From JBEKEX01 sp050013615 (GTDB taxonomy: Bacteria > Chloroflexota > Anaerolineae > Anaerolineales > Anaerolineaceae): 12,453 nt of DNA. The translations under genes were made by a program, and so were the position numbers. The DNA lies in contig JBEKEX010000057.1 in NCBI GenBank assembly GCA_050013615.1, positions 1 to 12,453 on the forward strand, read 5' to 3'. Positions within the stretch are counted from its first letter, which is position 1, and each line of letters starts with the position of its first letter. The notes beneath the pieces were generated by a model. It worked only from the letters and a program-made list of their open reading frames with translations. It was not told the DNA's origin and did no database searches. This document shows positions 6,844 to 12,453 of this stretch, one piece after another.

Positions 6844-7164
6844 CTAGGTATATTGAGTCCAGCCCGTTTTGAGGGTGAAATCAAACTCACCATCGGGTTT
6901 GACTTCTAATTCATCAACAATACCTACCAGTGCCAGATCGACTGGTACAAACTTGACATCAGGCAACGCCAGTGCTGCTTCGCGTGACCGGACCATCACA
7001 CATAGATCTCCAGGGCCTGCTTGGACAACATCGGCAGCTACTTGCAAACCGCCCACCGGATTAAGATGCCGGTCTAGTGGCTGAACGACCAACAATTTTA
7101 ATCCTTCAGTGCCCGGATATTTCACCGTGCAAACAGCAGTGCCATGTACTCGACCCAGCAGCAT
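6844..7164 (-). CDS. BMC-P pentameric vertex protein (EutN/CcmL family)
   Basis: A 106-residue member of the EutN/CcmL vertex family, starting MLLGRVHGTAVCTVKYPGTE with LKLLVVQPLD, the AGPGDLCVMV turn and VDLALVGIVDELEV near the end. Compared with the other two copies it carries an insert (SREAALALPDVKF, about residues 61-73) in place of the usual short loop after the GxGD motif, and a longer C-terminal tail (DFTLKTGWTQYT). It starts three bases after the stop codon of the upstream gene, so translation is probably coupled. The differing loop could specialise it for another vertex or make it bind a partner. Confidence 0.92.
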   Translation of the reverse strand: MLLGRVHGTAVCTVKYPGTEGLKLLVVQPLDRHLNPVGGLQVAADVVQAGPGDLCVMVRSREAALALPDVKFVPVDLALVGIVDELEVKPDGEFDFTLKTGWTQYT

Positions 7165-7167
7165 GGG

Positions 7168-7536
7168 CTACTTTACTCCTACATTATTGAGCACGCGCGA
7201 AATGATAGTCTCTAAAAGGGCCGAATCAAACTGATTGCCCAATTTAGCCTTTACACCATCCCGAATACGTTGACGGAGTTCTTCTTCGTTAACGCCCTTA
7301 TCTTGAGCGCATTTTTGGCATGTTGATGGTGTTGAGCTCTGAGTTGTCTGGCTTAAATATGGGCGTACAGGTGCTGCCGGCGGCGTGTCATGTGCCTGCA
7401 GCAGTTTAATTCCTAATCGCTCTGCCTTTTCATATGCCATTTCAGTGAGTACTACATTGTCGGTTATTGTCAACGACATTTCGCCGCGATGTGCCAGATC
7501 CTCAATATCTCGCTCTGTGAAAAATTGTTTCGGCAT
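7168..7536 (-). CDS. small BMC-associated protein with EutT-N-like domain and CxxC
   Basis: A 122-residue protein not assigned to a named family with certainty. Residues about 4-46 (FFTERDIEDLAHRGE, then VVLTEMAYEKAERLGIKLL) resemble the N-terminal segment of EutT/EutQ-type ethanolamine-utilisation proteins, where a helix, a short strand and a second helix precede the catalytic part. A Pro/Ser/Thr-rich linker (50-72) leads to C73-x-x-C76, a possible metal site like that of EutT, and then to a two-helix charged C-terminus (EEELRQRIRDGVKAKL and ALLETIISRVLNN). No catalytic cobalamin adenosyltransferase domain follows. I chose ATG at 7536, with GGAG six bases upstream; a TTG 18 bases earlier is possible. 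It may tether cargo to the shell or form part of a metal or redox centre; both ideas are inference. Confidence 0.7.
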   Translation of the reverse strand: MPKQFFTERDIEDLAHRGEMSLTITDNVVLTEMAYEKAERLGIKLLQAHDTPPAAPVRPYLSQTTQSSTPSTCQKCAQDKGVNEEELRQRIRDGVKAKLGNQFDSALLETIISRVLNNVGVK

Positions 7537-7563
7537 GGGTCGCTCCACATTCAAAATTTTCGG

Positions 7564-8193
7564 CTAAATTCCTGGAACACCTTCAAGAGAATCTAATGCA
7601 GCGATAGCAGCGTTTTTGGCAGTTATAATTTCTGATTCGCTACCGGATAGCCACATTCTACCAAAGCGTCCGACTGAAGAAACATGAACAATCTTGATAC
7701 TTGCTTTTTTCTCTGCTTCGTTGCAAGCATAGTTGATATACGCAGCCGGAGCACACTCGAGCACAAGCATGGTTTCGCCTGGAACCAACATACTGCCACG
7801 ACGAAAACGATTAAGTAATTGTGCCTGGTAAGGATCTACGCGTGTAATGACTTGTGTAGAGACAACCTGAGGTTTGATGCGATCAACAGCCTTGAGGCCG
7901 AGGCGATCCAATACGACATGTCCAGCTTCAAGGACAGCTGCTTGATTGAGAGAGTGAACTTCGAACATGCCGAACTCCCGTTCAACAATCTGCGCGCCAG
8001 GCTTGGATTCGGTGGCCTTGACTGCAATATCGACAACGCGAAAAACCTCATTACCTGGGGCCATTTCAACATACAGGGAAGCCATCCCTTCTACCGGAAG
8101 ATCACCTTGCGTAATGGTTCCAACAAATGCAGCATATTGAGCTTGCATGCGATCTAAAAAGCAATAACATCTTAATGAAAAAGCTTCAGCCAT
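7564..8193 (-). CDS. BMC-T tandem-domain trimeric shell protein
   Basis: A 209-residue protein with two fused BMC folds, roughly residues 5-97 and 105-205. Such proteins form trimers that look like hexamers in the shell facet and often carry a larger, gated pore. Recognisable segments are LRCYCFLDRMQAQ near the start, GMASLYVEMAPGNEVFRVVD, EREFGMFEVHS, then PGETMLVLECAPAAYINYA, NEAEKKASIKIVHVSSVGRF and LSGSESEIITAKNA. The order of elements looks like the permuted tandem type of EutL, PduB and EtuB rather than two plain copies of BMC-H; this is judged by eye. A strong AGGAGG lies just upstream of ATG and overlaps the preceding gene's stop region. The pore would pass substrates or cofactors too large for BMC-H. 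Confidence 0.85.
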   Translation of the reverse strand: MAEAFSLRCYCFLDRMQAQYAAFVGTITQGDLPVEGMASLYVEMAPGNEVFRVVDIAVKATESKPGAQIVEREFGMFEVHSLNQAAVLEAGHVVLDRLGLKAVDRIKPQVVSTQVITRVDPYQAQLLNRFRRGSMLVPGETMLVLECAPAAYINYACNEAEKKASIKIVHVSSVGRFGRMWLSGSESEIITAKNAAIAALDSLEGVPGI

Positions 8194-8201
8194 AAAACCT
8201 C

Positions 8202-9074
8202 CTAATCAAAACCCTGAACGTCATTCAGGGCAATCCCCAATGGTGTAACTAGTAATGGTTTTTCAGATACCCAGCTGCGAATACCTGTATATTCCTGTAT
8301 CACCTCAGCCATGCCAGGGAAATTACATGAACCGCCAACGAGTGTGATAGAACTAACATTTCGACCATGCAAATGCCGAGCTACAATACTGCCTACTTTT
8401 TCCATTACCGGCCGTATCACCGGAAATAGTCTGGTTTGCTCAGAAGGCGTTTTTTTCAATTCTTCCGCCTCTTCAAAGCTAATACCCAATGCACCGGCAA
8501 TGACCAGCGAAAAATGGGTGCCTCCAGTCGGTTCATCTGCGGTGTACACCACCTTTCCATTTTCAAGGATGGCGATCCCAGTCGTGCCTCCACCGACATC
8601 CACAATTACACCATCGCTTAAACCCAGCACGTTATTAGCTGCAGTCGGTTCATCGACCAGCAGTTCACACCGCATACCTGAAGCCTCTATCACATTGGCT
8701 GTTGCCCTTACCTCTGAACTAGGAACTCCCGGCGGGAATCCGCTGGCTGCATGAGTCAACTCGCGGCCCAGAGCCCGTTCAACCCTACCTTTCATCGCTT
8801 TCAACAGATCGACTGCGCCGATGAAATCTACGACCAACCCGTCACGCACTACCTGGGCAAACTCGTATTCACCTACAAGTGGATTGCCGTTTGCATCAAG
8901 GACTGTCAATACCGTATTGGCAGTACCTAGGTCAACTCCCACCCGCAAAGGGCCTTCCACAAGTAATTTCACCGATTGGCATCCGCCATCAGATACTGGA
9001 CGAATGACCTCATTTGCCCTGGTAAGATAATCCGCCGGGTTCAGGGCCAGAGTGGCATAACTCAATTCAGTCAC
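8202..9074 (-). CDS. eutJ: EutJ-like actin/Hsp70-fold ATPase of the microcompartment
   Basis: A 290-residue ATPase with the actin/Hsp70 fold. The phosphate-1 motif DLGTANT (48-54), the connecting EPTAA (142-146), the phosphate-2 motif DVGGGTTG (159-166) and the adenosine motif VGGSCNFPG (246-254) are all intact. Length and order match EutJ, a protein of ethanolamine and related microcompartments thought to act as a chaperone, perhaps for assembly or cofactor handling; its mechanism is not established. The start used is GTG at 9074. It lacks a clear Shine-Dalgarno, and the approximately 40 residues before the first motif are longer than strictly needed, so a later start cannot be excluded. It lies between the BMC-H and BMC-T genes, consistent with a role in shell or cargo assembly. 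No other ethanolamine gene is present. Confidence 0.88.
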   Translation of the reverse strand: MTELSYATLALNPADYLTRANEVIRPVSDGGCQSVKLLVEGPLRVGVDLGTANTVLTVLDANGNPLVGEYEFAQVVRDGLVVDFIGAVDLLKAMKGRVERALGRELTHAASGFPPGVPSSEVRATANVIEASGMRCELLVDEPTAANNVLGLSDGVIVDVGGGTTGIAILENGKVVYTADEPTGGTHFSLVIAGALGISFEEAEELKKTPSEQTRLFPVIRPVMEKVGSIVARHLHGRNVSSITLVGGSCNFPGMAEVIQEYTGIRSWVSEKPLLVTPLGIALNDVQGFD

Positions 9075-9099
9075 GAGTAGCAGTTCTTACTGAGTTGAA

Positions 9100-9429
9100 T
9101 TATTTCTTCGATTCAGCGTTTCGGCCGCCGAAGCTGCCCTTGCTATTTTGAGGCAGGATCATCTCAATATCCTGATGGGGCCGTGGAATCACGTGGACAG
9201 AAACCAATTCACCCACACGTTTGGCAGCAGCAGCACCGGCATCAGTCGCAGCCTTCACAGCTCCAACATCACCACGAACCATGACAGTTACATACCCGCC
9301 GCCAACATATTCCGACCCGATGAGGACAACATTTGCAGCTTTCACCATCGCATCTGCAGCCTCGATGGAACCGACCAAACCACGGGTTTCCACCATCCCA
9401 AGAGCAATCAGAGCACTATCTAAAGCCAT
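9100..9429 (-). CDS. BMC-H hexameric shell protein (PduA/EutM type)
   Basis: A 109-residue single-domain shell protein; hexamers of this family tile the facets of the microcompartment. The canonical sequence runs ALGMVETRGLVGSIEAADAM, with the edge lysine K30 in MVKAANV that holds neighbouring hexamers together, then the pore loop VGGGYVTV (42-49), MVRGDVGAVKAATDAGA and the HVIPRPH strand (79-85). A Gly/Ser/Lys-rich tail follows from about residue 92. The pore loop has three glycines where PduA has GSG, so it has no serine side chain in the pore. An AGAGGAGAT ribosome binding site precedes ATG, stronger than those of the neighbours, fitting the large copy number needed. Confidence 0.96.
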   Translation of the reverse strand: MALDSALIALGMVETRGLVGSIEAADAMVKAANVVLIGSEYVGGGYVTVMVRGDVGAVKAATDAGAAAAKRVGELVSVHVIPRPHQDIEMILPQNSKGSFGGRNAESKK

Positions 9430-9457
9430 TTTTTATCTCCTCTTAATATAAATAGTC

Positions 9458-10918
9458 TTACCGATTTTTGAATATCTCTTCTACAACACTCCGAACAGCA
9501 GTCTCGATTTCTGCTGGTGAAGGTCCAACTCTCGCTTCTCCTGCGGAAAGTGCCTCGCTCGGAGGAGCAGACAATTCATAAGCCAGGCGTTTTACATTAA
9601 AAAGGTGATAGGTGGTGATATTATCGCCAGTAATGGAACCGCCCACGCCGCCGGCGCCCAATGTCAATGAAGGCATTACTCCGGTCGTCAATCCGATGGC
9701 GCCTAAAGAACTCATCGTATTGACCACAATCCTGAAAACAGGTTTTTCGAGACCAAAAGCCAGGATGACCGATTCATCCTTTGCATGAATGGCTAGGCTA
9801 TGCCCACGCCCGCCGAATTGAATCAGCTCGATACAGCGTTCACAACCACTTTCCCAATTTTCTGCTTCATACCAGGCCAAAACCGTTGTCAATTTTTCAC
9901 GCGAAAGTGGTTCTTCTTTACCAACGCGTTTAATCCGTGTAACCAGGATGCGAGTGCCGGGTGGTACCGAAAAGCCAGCCATGGCGGCAAGTGTATCTGC
10001 CGGTTTTCCGACAGTGGCATTATTGATAGCACCATCAGGCGTAAAAAGCAGTTTCCGCAGTGCATCTGTTTGGTTCTCATCAGTAAAATAGGCACCCTGA
10101 TCCTGCATTAACCGAGCTAAAGTAGATGCAATCGGCCTGTCTGCAACAACCGCTTGTTCGGTCGCACAAATTGTCGAGCAATCGAACGCTTTGCTCGCCA
10201 CAATGTAGCGTGCTGCTTTTTCCAGATCAGCAGAACGATCCACATAGACCGGAACATTTCCAGGACCTACACCGTACGCTGGCTTTCCGGTGGAATGTGC
10301 AGCCCGCACCATGGGAGTACCACCAGTCGCCAGAATGAGAGCCGTATGTTTATGTGTCATCAGTTCATTCGTGCCTGGCAACGAAATATTTCGCATACAT
10401 GCTATCAATCCATGAGGGGCACCATTTTGTTCAGCAGCTTGTGCCATGAGTGCAGCTGCTTCGTAGCAACAGCGTTGAGCCGAAGGATGTGGAGCAACAA
10501 CAATCGCATCCCGAGCTTTGACGGCAGATAAAACTTTAAAGATCACGGTCGAAGTAGGGTTCGTACTGGGAGTAAGCGCGGCCACAACGCCCATCGGCCA
10601 GGCGATCTCGACAATATGATGTTCGACATCGTTGCGAATCACACCGACTGTCTTGATGTTCTTGATGCTTTCCCAAACCGCCCGGGAAGCAAATTCGTTC
10701 TTTAGCTTTTTATGTAAGGGGTTACCATAACCCGTCTCTTCATAAGCCAAACGACCAAGTCGCTCCGCTGCACCATAAGCAGCTTCAGCCATGGCTGCAC
10801 AGACGCGATCCACTTTGTCTTGCGATGCTTTCGACCAAACCTGCCAGGCCGCATACGCGTCGCTTACCAGTGTGCGTGCTTCTTGAATTGAAAGAAGATC
10901 CTTATCCAGTTCAGTCAT
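9458..10918 (-). CDS. CoA-acylating aldehyde dehydrogenase with C-terminal encapsulation peptide
   Basis: A 486-residue NAD- and CoA-dependent aldehyde dehydrogenase of the PduP/EutE group, which oxidises acetaldehyde or a related aldehyde to the acyl-CoA inside the microcompartment. Motifs: TPSTNPTST (116-124), TGGTPMVRAAHSTGKPA (198-214), GVGPGNVPVY (216-225), the catalytic cysteine C251 in FDCSTICATEQ, and the late GVGGSITGDNITTYHL (424-439). After the catalytic domain comes a Pro/Ala/Ser/Gly linker (about 451-467) and a final amphipathic helix, SPAEIETAVRSVVEEIF, which looks like an encapsulation peptide; in many PduP proteins this peptide is N-terminal instead. The gene begins 11 bases after the upstream BMC-P stop. 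With DeoC in the operon the likely aldehyde is acetaldehyde. Chain-length preference cannot be read from sequence. Confidence 0.94.
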   Translation of the reverse strand: MTELDKDLLSIQEARTLVSDAYAAWQVWSKASQDKVDRVCAAMAEAAYGAAERLGRLAYEETGYGNPLHKKLKNEFASRAVWESIKNIKTVGVIRNDVEHHIVEIAWPMGVVAALTPSTNPTSTVIFKVLSAVKARDAIVVAPHPSAQRCCYEAAALMAQAAEQNGAPHGLIACMRNISLPGTNELMTHKHTALILATGGTPMVRAAHSTGKPAYGVGPGNVPVYVDRSADLEKAARYIVASKAFDCSTICATEQAVVADRPIASTLARLMQDQGAYFTDENQTDALRKLLFTPDGAINNATVGKPADTLAAMAGFSVPPGTRILVTRIKRVGKEEPLSREKLTTVLAWYEAENWESGCERCIELIQFGGRGHSLAIHAKDESVILAFGLEKPVFRIVVNTMSSLGAIGLTTGVMPSLTLGAGGVGGSITGDNITTYHLFNVKRLAYELSAPPSEALSAGEARVGPSPAEIETAVRSVVEEIFKNR

Positions 10919-10929
10919 GAAAACCTTGG

Positions 10930-11217
10930 TTACTTACGAAAGACGACTTCACCATCAACTTCGAGAGAATCGATCATCGCCATGATCACAGCATCAACAG
11001 GTGTATCTTTGGTAATGTTCGTCTGACGCGCACTGGAACCGGCAGCCGTCAAAACCAGATCACCTATTCCTGCATCCACTGTGTCGATAGCCACAAATGG
11101 TTTCCCAGTGGGGGCACTATGTTCATCTGTCTGCCGTACTATTAAAAGTTTTCGACCGACTAGTTTTTCATCCTTGATCGTTGACACTGCCGTGCCGATT
11201 ACTTTTGCGATAAGCAT
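10930..11217 (-). CDS. BMC-P pentameric vertex protein (EutN/CcmL family)
   Basis: A 95-residue EutN/CcmL family protein beginning MLIAKVIGTAVSTIKDEKLV, with GRKLLIVRQTDE, the AGIGDLVLTAAGSSAR turn and VIMAMIDSLEVDGEV at the end. It is the first and most typical of the three vertex paralogues. It lies between deoC (46 bases upstream) and the aldehyde dehydrogenase gene, in the same direction, so it is part of one operon. Confidence 0.94.
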   Translation of the reverse strand: MLIAKVIGTAVSTIKDEKLVGRKLLIVRQTDEHSAPTGKPFVAIDTVDAGIGDLVLTAAGSSARQTNITKDTPVDAVIMAMIDSLEVDGEVVFRK

Positions 11218-11263
11218 TTGATTCTCCCAATCTTCTGTAATTCGAGCAAAAGGTCCATGTTAA

Positions 11264-11677
11264 TTAATAACTTTTAGAAGCTGAAGGTACAGGTACAGAA
11301 TGTGAGGCCATCGTCGTTTGGGGTTCACTTGCCTGTGGCTGAAGAATTTTTACACCGGCGCTTGCCCCAATTCGAGTTGCTCCAGCGGCGACCATTGCTT
11401 CAGCGTCTTCGCGGGTATGAATGCCACCTGCCGCCTTAACACCGATTGCAGGACCGACAGTCCTTCGCATCAATTCCACATCATGTACTGTCGCTCCGCC
11501 TGACGAAAAGCCGGTAGAAGTCTTGACATAATCAGCGCCAGCCTCTTTGGCCAGTAAACAAGCGACTATTTTTTCATCATCAGTAAGTAAAGCAGTTTCA
11601 ATAATCACCTTTATTAAATCGCCAGCCCTATGCGCTGCTTCTACAACATCACGAATATCCCTTGCAACCAACAACCA
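11264..11677 (-). pseudogene. deoC: deoC, deoxyribose-phosphate aldolase, C-terminal part only (5' end missing at a sequence junction)
   Basis: About 137 residues of a class I deoxyribose-5-phosphate aldolase, which cleaves 2-deoxyribose-5-phosphate to glyceraldehyde-3-phosphate and acetaldehyde. The visible part starts at WLLVARDIRDVVEAAH and includes KVIIETALLTD, the Schiff-base lysine in YVKTSTGFSSGGATV, the proton-relay lysine in GVKAAGGIHT, and the phosphate-binding TRIGASAGV. The N-terminal half of the barrel, including the aspartate of the catalytic triad, is absent. The frame stays open to about 11923 but that stretch shows no DeoC similarity, and the opposite strand there looks like another gene, so the real homology ends near 11662-11680. 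A 25-residue Ser/Pro/Thr-rich tail follows the barrel. Whether the gene is truly broken or only mis-joined in this sequence cannot be decided here; it is the first recognisable gene of the BMC operon. Confidence 0.85.
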
Positions 11678-11679
11678 CA

Positions 11680-11838
11680 CTCGAGTTGAGATTTGAGCTT
11701 CCCGCTGCAATCCTTGGCGAAGCTGGGGCGGAGATTGTTTGTAAGGGAGAGGTTGTTCGCATAGAAGAAGGCCCCATTTCCGGTATTCCGCCAGCCCTTG
11801 CGGTTGCCATAGAGGGTTATCGCATGGCACGGGGATGA
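11680..11838 (+). CDS. PilZ-like domain protein, C-terminal fragment (5' end missing)
   Basis: A plus-strand frame opposite to the deoC extension reads LELRFELPAAILGEAGAEIV, then CKGEVVRIEEGP, then LAVAIEGYRMARG and TGA. The alternation of hydrophobic strands, the C-x-G-x-VVRIE element and the final VAIEGYxM resemble the second half of a PilZ domain, a beta-barrel that binds cyclic-di-GMP or is a degenerate relative. The N-terminal RxxxR and DxSxxG ligand motifs are not present, because the frame upstream of about 11680 enters the antisense of deoC. It is therefore a fragment, 52 codons long, joined to deoC at or near the CTCGAG at 11680-11685. The identification is by eye from a short segment. 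Confidence 0.5.
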   Translation, partial: LELRFELPAAILGEAGAEIVCKGEVVRIEEGPISGIPPALAVAIEGYRMARG

Positions 11839-11984
11839 CAAGTTGCCGAATGCCCCTGGGGTTGCAAAGAGGCACTGAGAATGGCGATGTCAAGACGGCC
11901 AGCCGGCCCATCGGCTCCGGCACCGGGCAGGTGGTTGATGACTACATTCTCGGCTCTGAAGGCGTCTTGGCAATCAATGTGTGA
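11835..11984 (+). CDS. short open frame after the PilZ-like fragment, unrecognised
   Basis: ATG at 11835 overlaps the stop of the PilZ-like frame in an ATGA arrangement, typical of coupled genes. The 49-codon frame reads through GTENGDVKTASRPIGSGTGQ and VVDDYILGSEGVLAINV to TGA at 11982. Composition looks protein-like, but no family is recognised. It could be a real small gene, or the 5' part of a longer gene interrupted at GTGTGACGAG (11979), where a group II intron could begin. Confidence 0.3.
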   Translation: MTSCRMPLGLQRGTENGDVKTASRPIGSGTGQVVDDYILGSEGVLAINV

Positions 11985-12453
11985 CGAGATGCGGAGATTT
12001 CCCATGTTTTGTTTATCCGTCCTGATTACAGGAAATGCTTCCCCTGATGGGGGTGCGGGAAGAGAGCGGGCTGACCACTCTCAAGGTACGGAACATCCTG
12101 ACAAAGGCGAGGAGTATATTGCCAACCCCCATATGACCGTCATCGCGCCAGAGGCAAGGAGGGACGTCCGTGTTGTTGTTGGAAAGAGCGTCAAGTCCGG
12201 TTGCTACCCATGGGGGAAACCGACGACCCAATGGGAAGCAATTGCCAATGCGGGTGGTCTTTGGGAGTTCGCCAGGGTAAACAAGGAAGGTGTCCCAGGA
12301 CGTAGGGAAGATGGTTCACAAAGCCTTCTGGCTCTTAACTACAAGCAAGTAATTAAGGATCGCAGCCTGAGCCAGAACGTGGAGCTCAAGAGTATCAACA
12401 AGGGTTGTTCCTTGAAAGAAAAGTTGCGTGCATCCATTTCCCTTGTCGTCTTC
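11979..12453 (+). other. unassigned, hairpin-rich region with a stop-free plus-strand frame to the window end
   Basis: No known family was recognised on either strand. The frame that follows the PilZ-like stop stays open from 11839 to 12453 (205 codons, no stop), with a possible ATG at 11881 or 12004. Its residues look coding-like only in the second half (for example GGLWEFARVNKEG). Several hairpins are visible: CCTG/CAGG around 12021-12032, CCCC/GGGG around 12041-12052, GAGAG/CTCTC around 12062-12082, and a longer-range pair CCCCCAT (12126-12132) with ATGGGGG (12210-12216). The octamer ATTGCCAA occurs at 12118 and 12241, and both copies are complementary to TTGGCAAT at 11967-11974. A structured RNA such as the 5' part of a group II intron (which begin GUGYG) or a partial gene are both possible. 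Confidence 0.3.

Noticed and set aside
11678..11923. Extension of the deoC frame upstream to an ATG near 11923
   Set aside because: The added residues have no DeoC features (no EIDMV-type motif or conserved barrel strands in any minus frame), and the plus strand there encodes a PilZ-like segment.

Overview
The window looks like chromosomal DNA of a Chloroflexota bacterium, probably Anaerolineae-like. This is inferred from mixed signs: a lipoprotein with a Thr/Pro-rich linker and an NBR1-type Ig-like domain, a class V aminotransferase, a Lmr/Bmr-type heterodimeric ABC exporter, and a DeoC-type microcompartment. No rRNA or marker gene fixes the taxonomy.

Layout. (1) 1-1410, minus strand: the N-terminal 62 residues of a sugar-type ABC importer ATPase, then an intrinsic terminator, then a PLP-dependent class V aminotransferase. 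(2) 1553-5437, plus strand: a near-consensus promoter, a 29-codon leader ORF with a strong ribosome binding site, two tandem intrinsic terminators whose inner strands can pair with each other, and then two overlapping half-transporter genes. The two halves form a heterodimeric ABC exporter with one degenerate and one consensus ATPase site. The arrangement resembles the ribosome-mediated attenuator of Bacillus subtilis bmrB-bmrC-bmrD. (3) 5499-6362, plus strand: promoter, secreted lipoprotein and a terminator able to work on both strands. (4) 6561-11677, minus strand: nine tightly packed genes of a bacterial microcompartment (BMC). In transcription order these are deoC (5' end missing), BMC-P, CoA-acylating aldehyde dehydrogenase, BMC-H, EutJ-like ATPase, tandem-domain BMC-T, a small EutT-N-like protein, and two more BMC-P genes. 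(5) about 11662-12453: unrelated sequence. DeoC homology stops abruptly, the plus strand then shows the C-terminus of a PilZ-like domain, and the last about 470 bases hold hairpins and an unrecognised open frame.

How the genes work together. DeoC cleaves 2-deoxyribose-5-phosphate to glyceraldehyde-3-phosphate and acetaldehyde. The aldehyde dehydrogenase would turn the acetaldehyde into acetyl-CoA inside a shell built of BMC-H, BMC-T and BMC-P subunits. This matches the BMC class that comparative surveys call sugar-phosphate-utilising, and would suit growth on DNA or nucleosides. No phosphotransacylase, alcohol dehydrogenase or kinase lies in the window, so the pathway is only partly visible; the rest may lie beyond the break near 11670.

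The two most interesting items are the attenuator with mutually exclusive hairpins ahead of the exporter, and the DeoC microcompartment with its small EutT-N-like protein. The abrupt junction near 11670 must be settled as rearrangement or chimeric assembly before anything to its right is interpreted.
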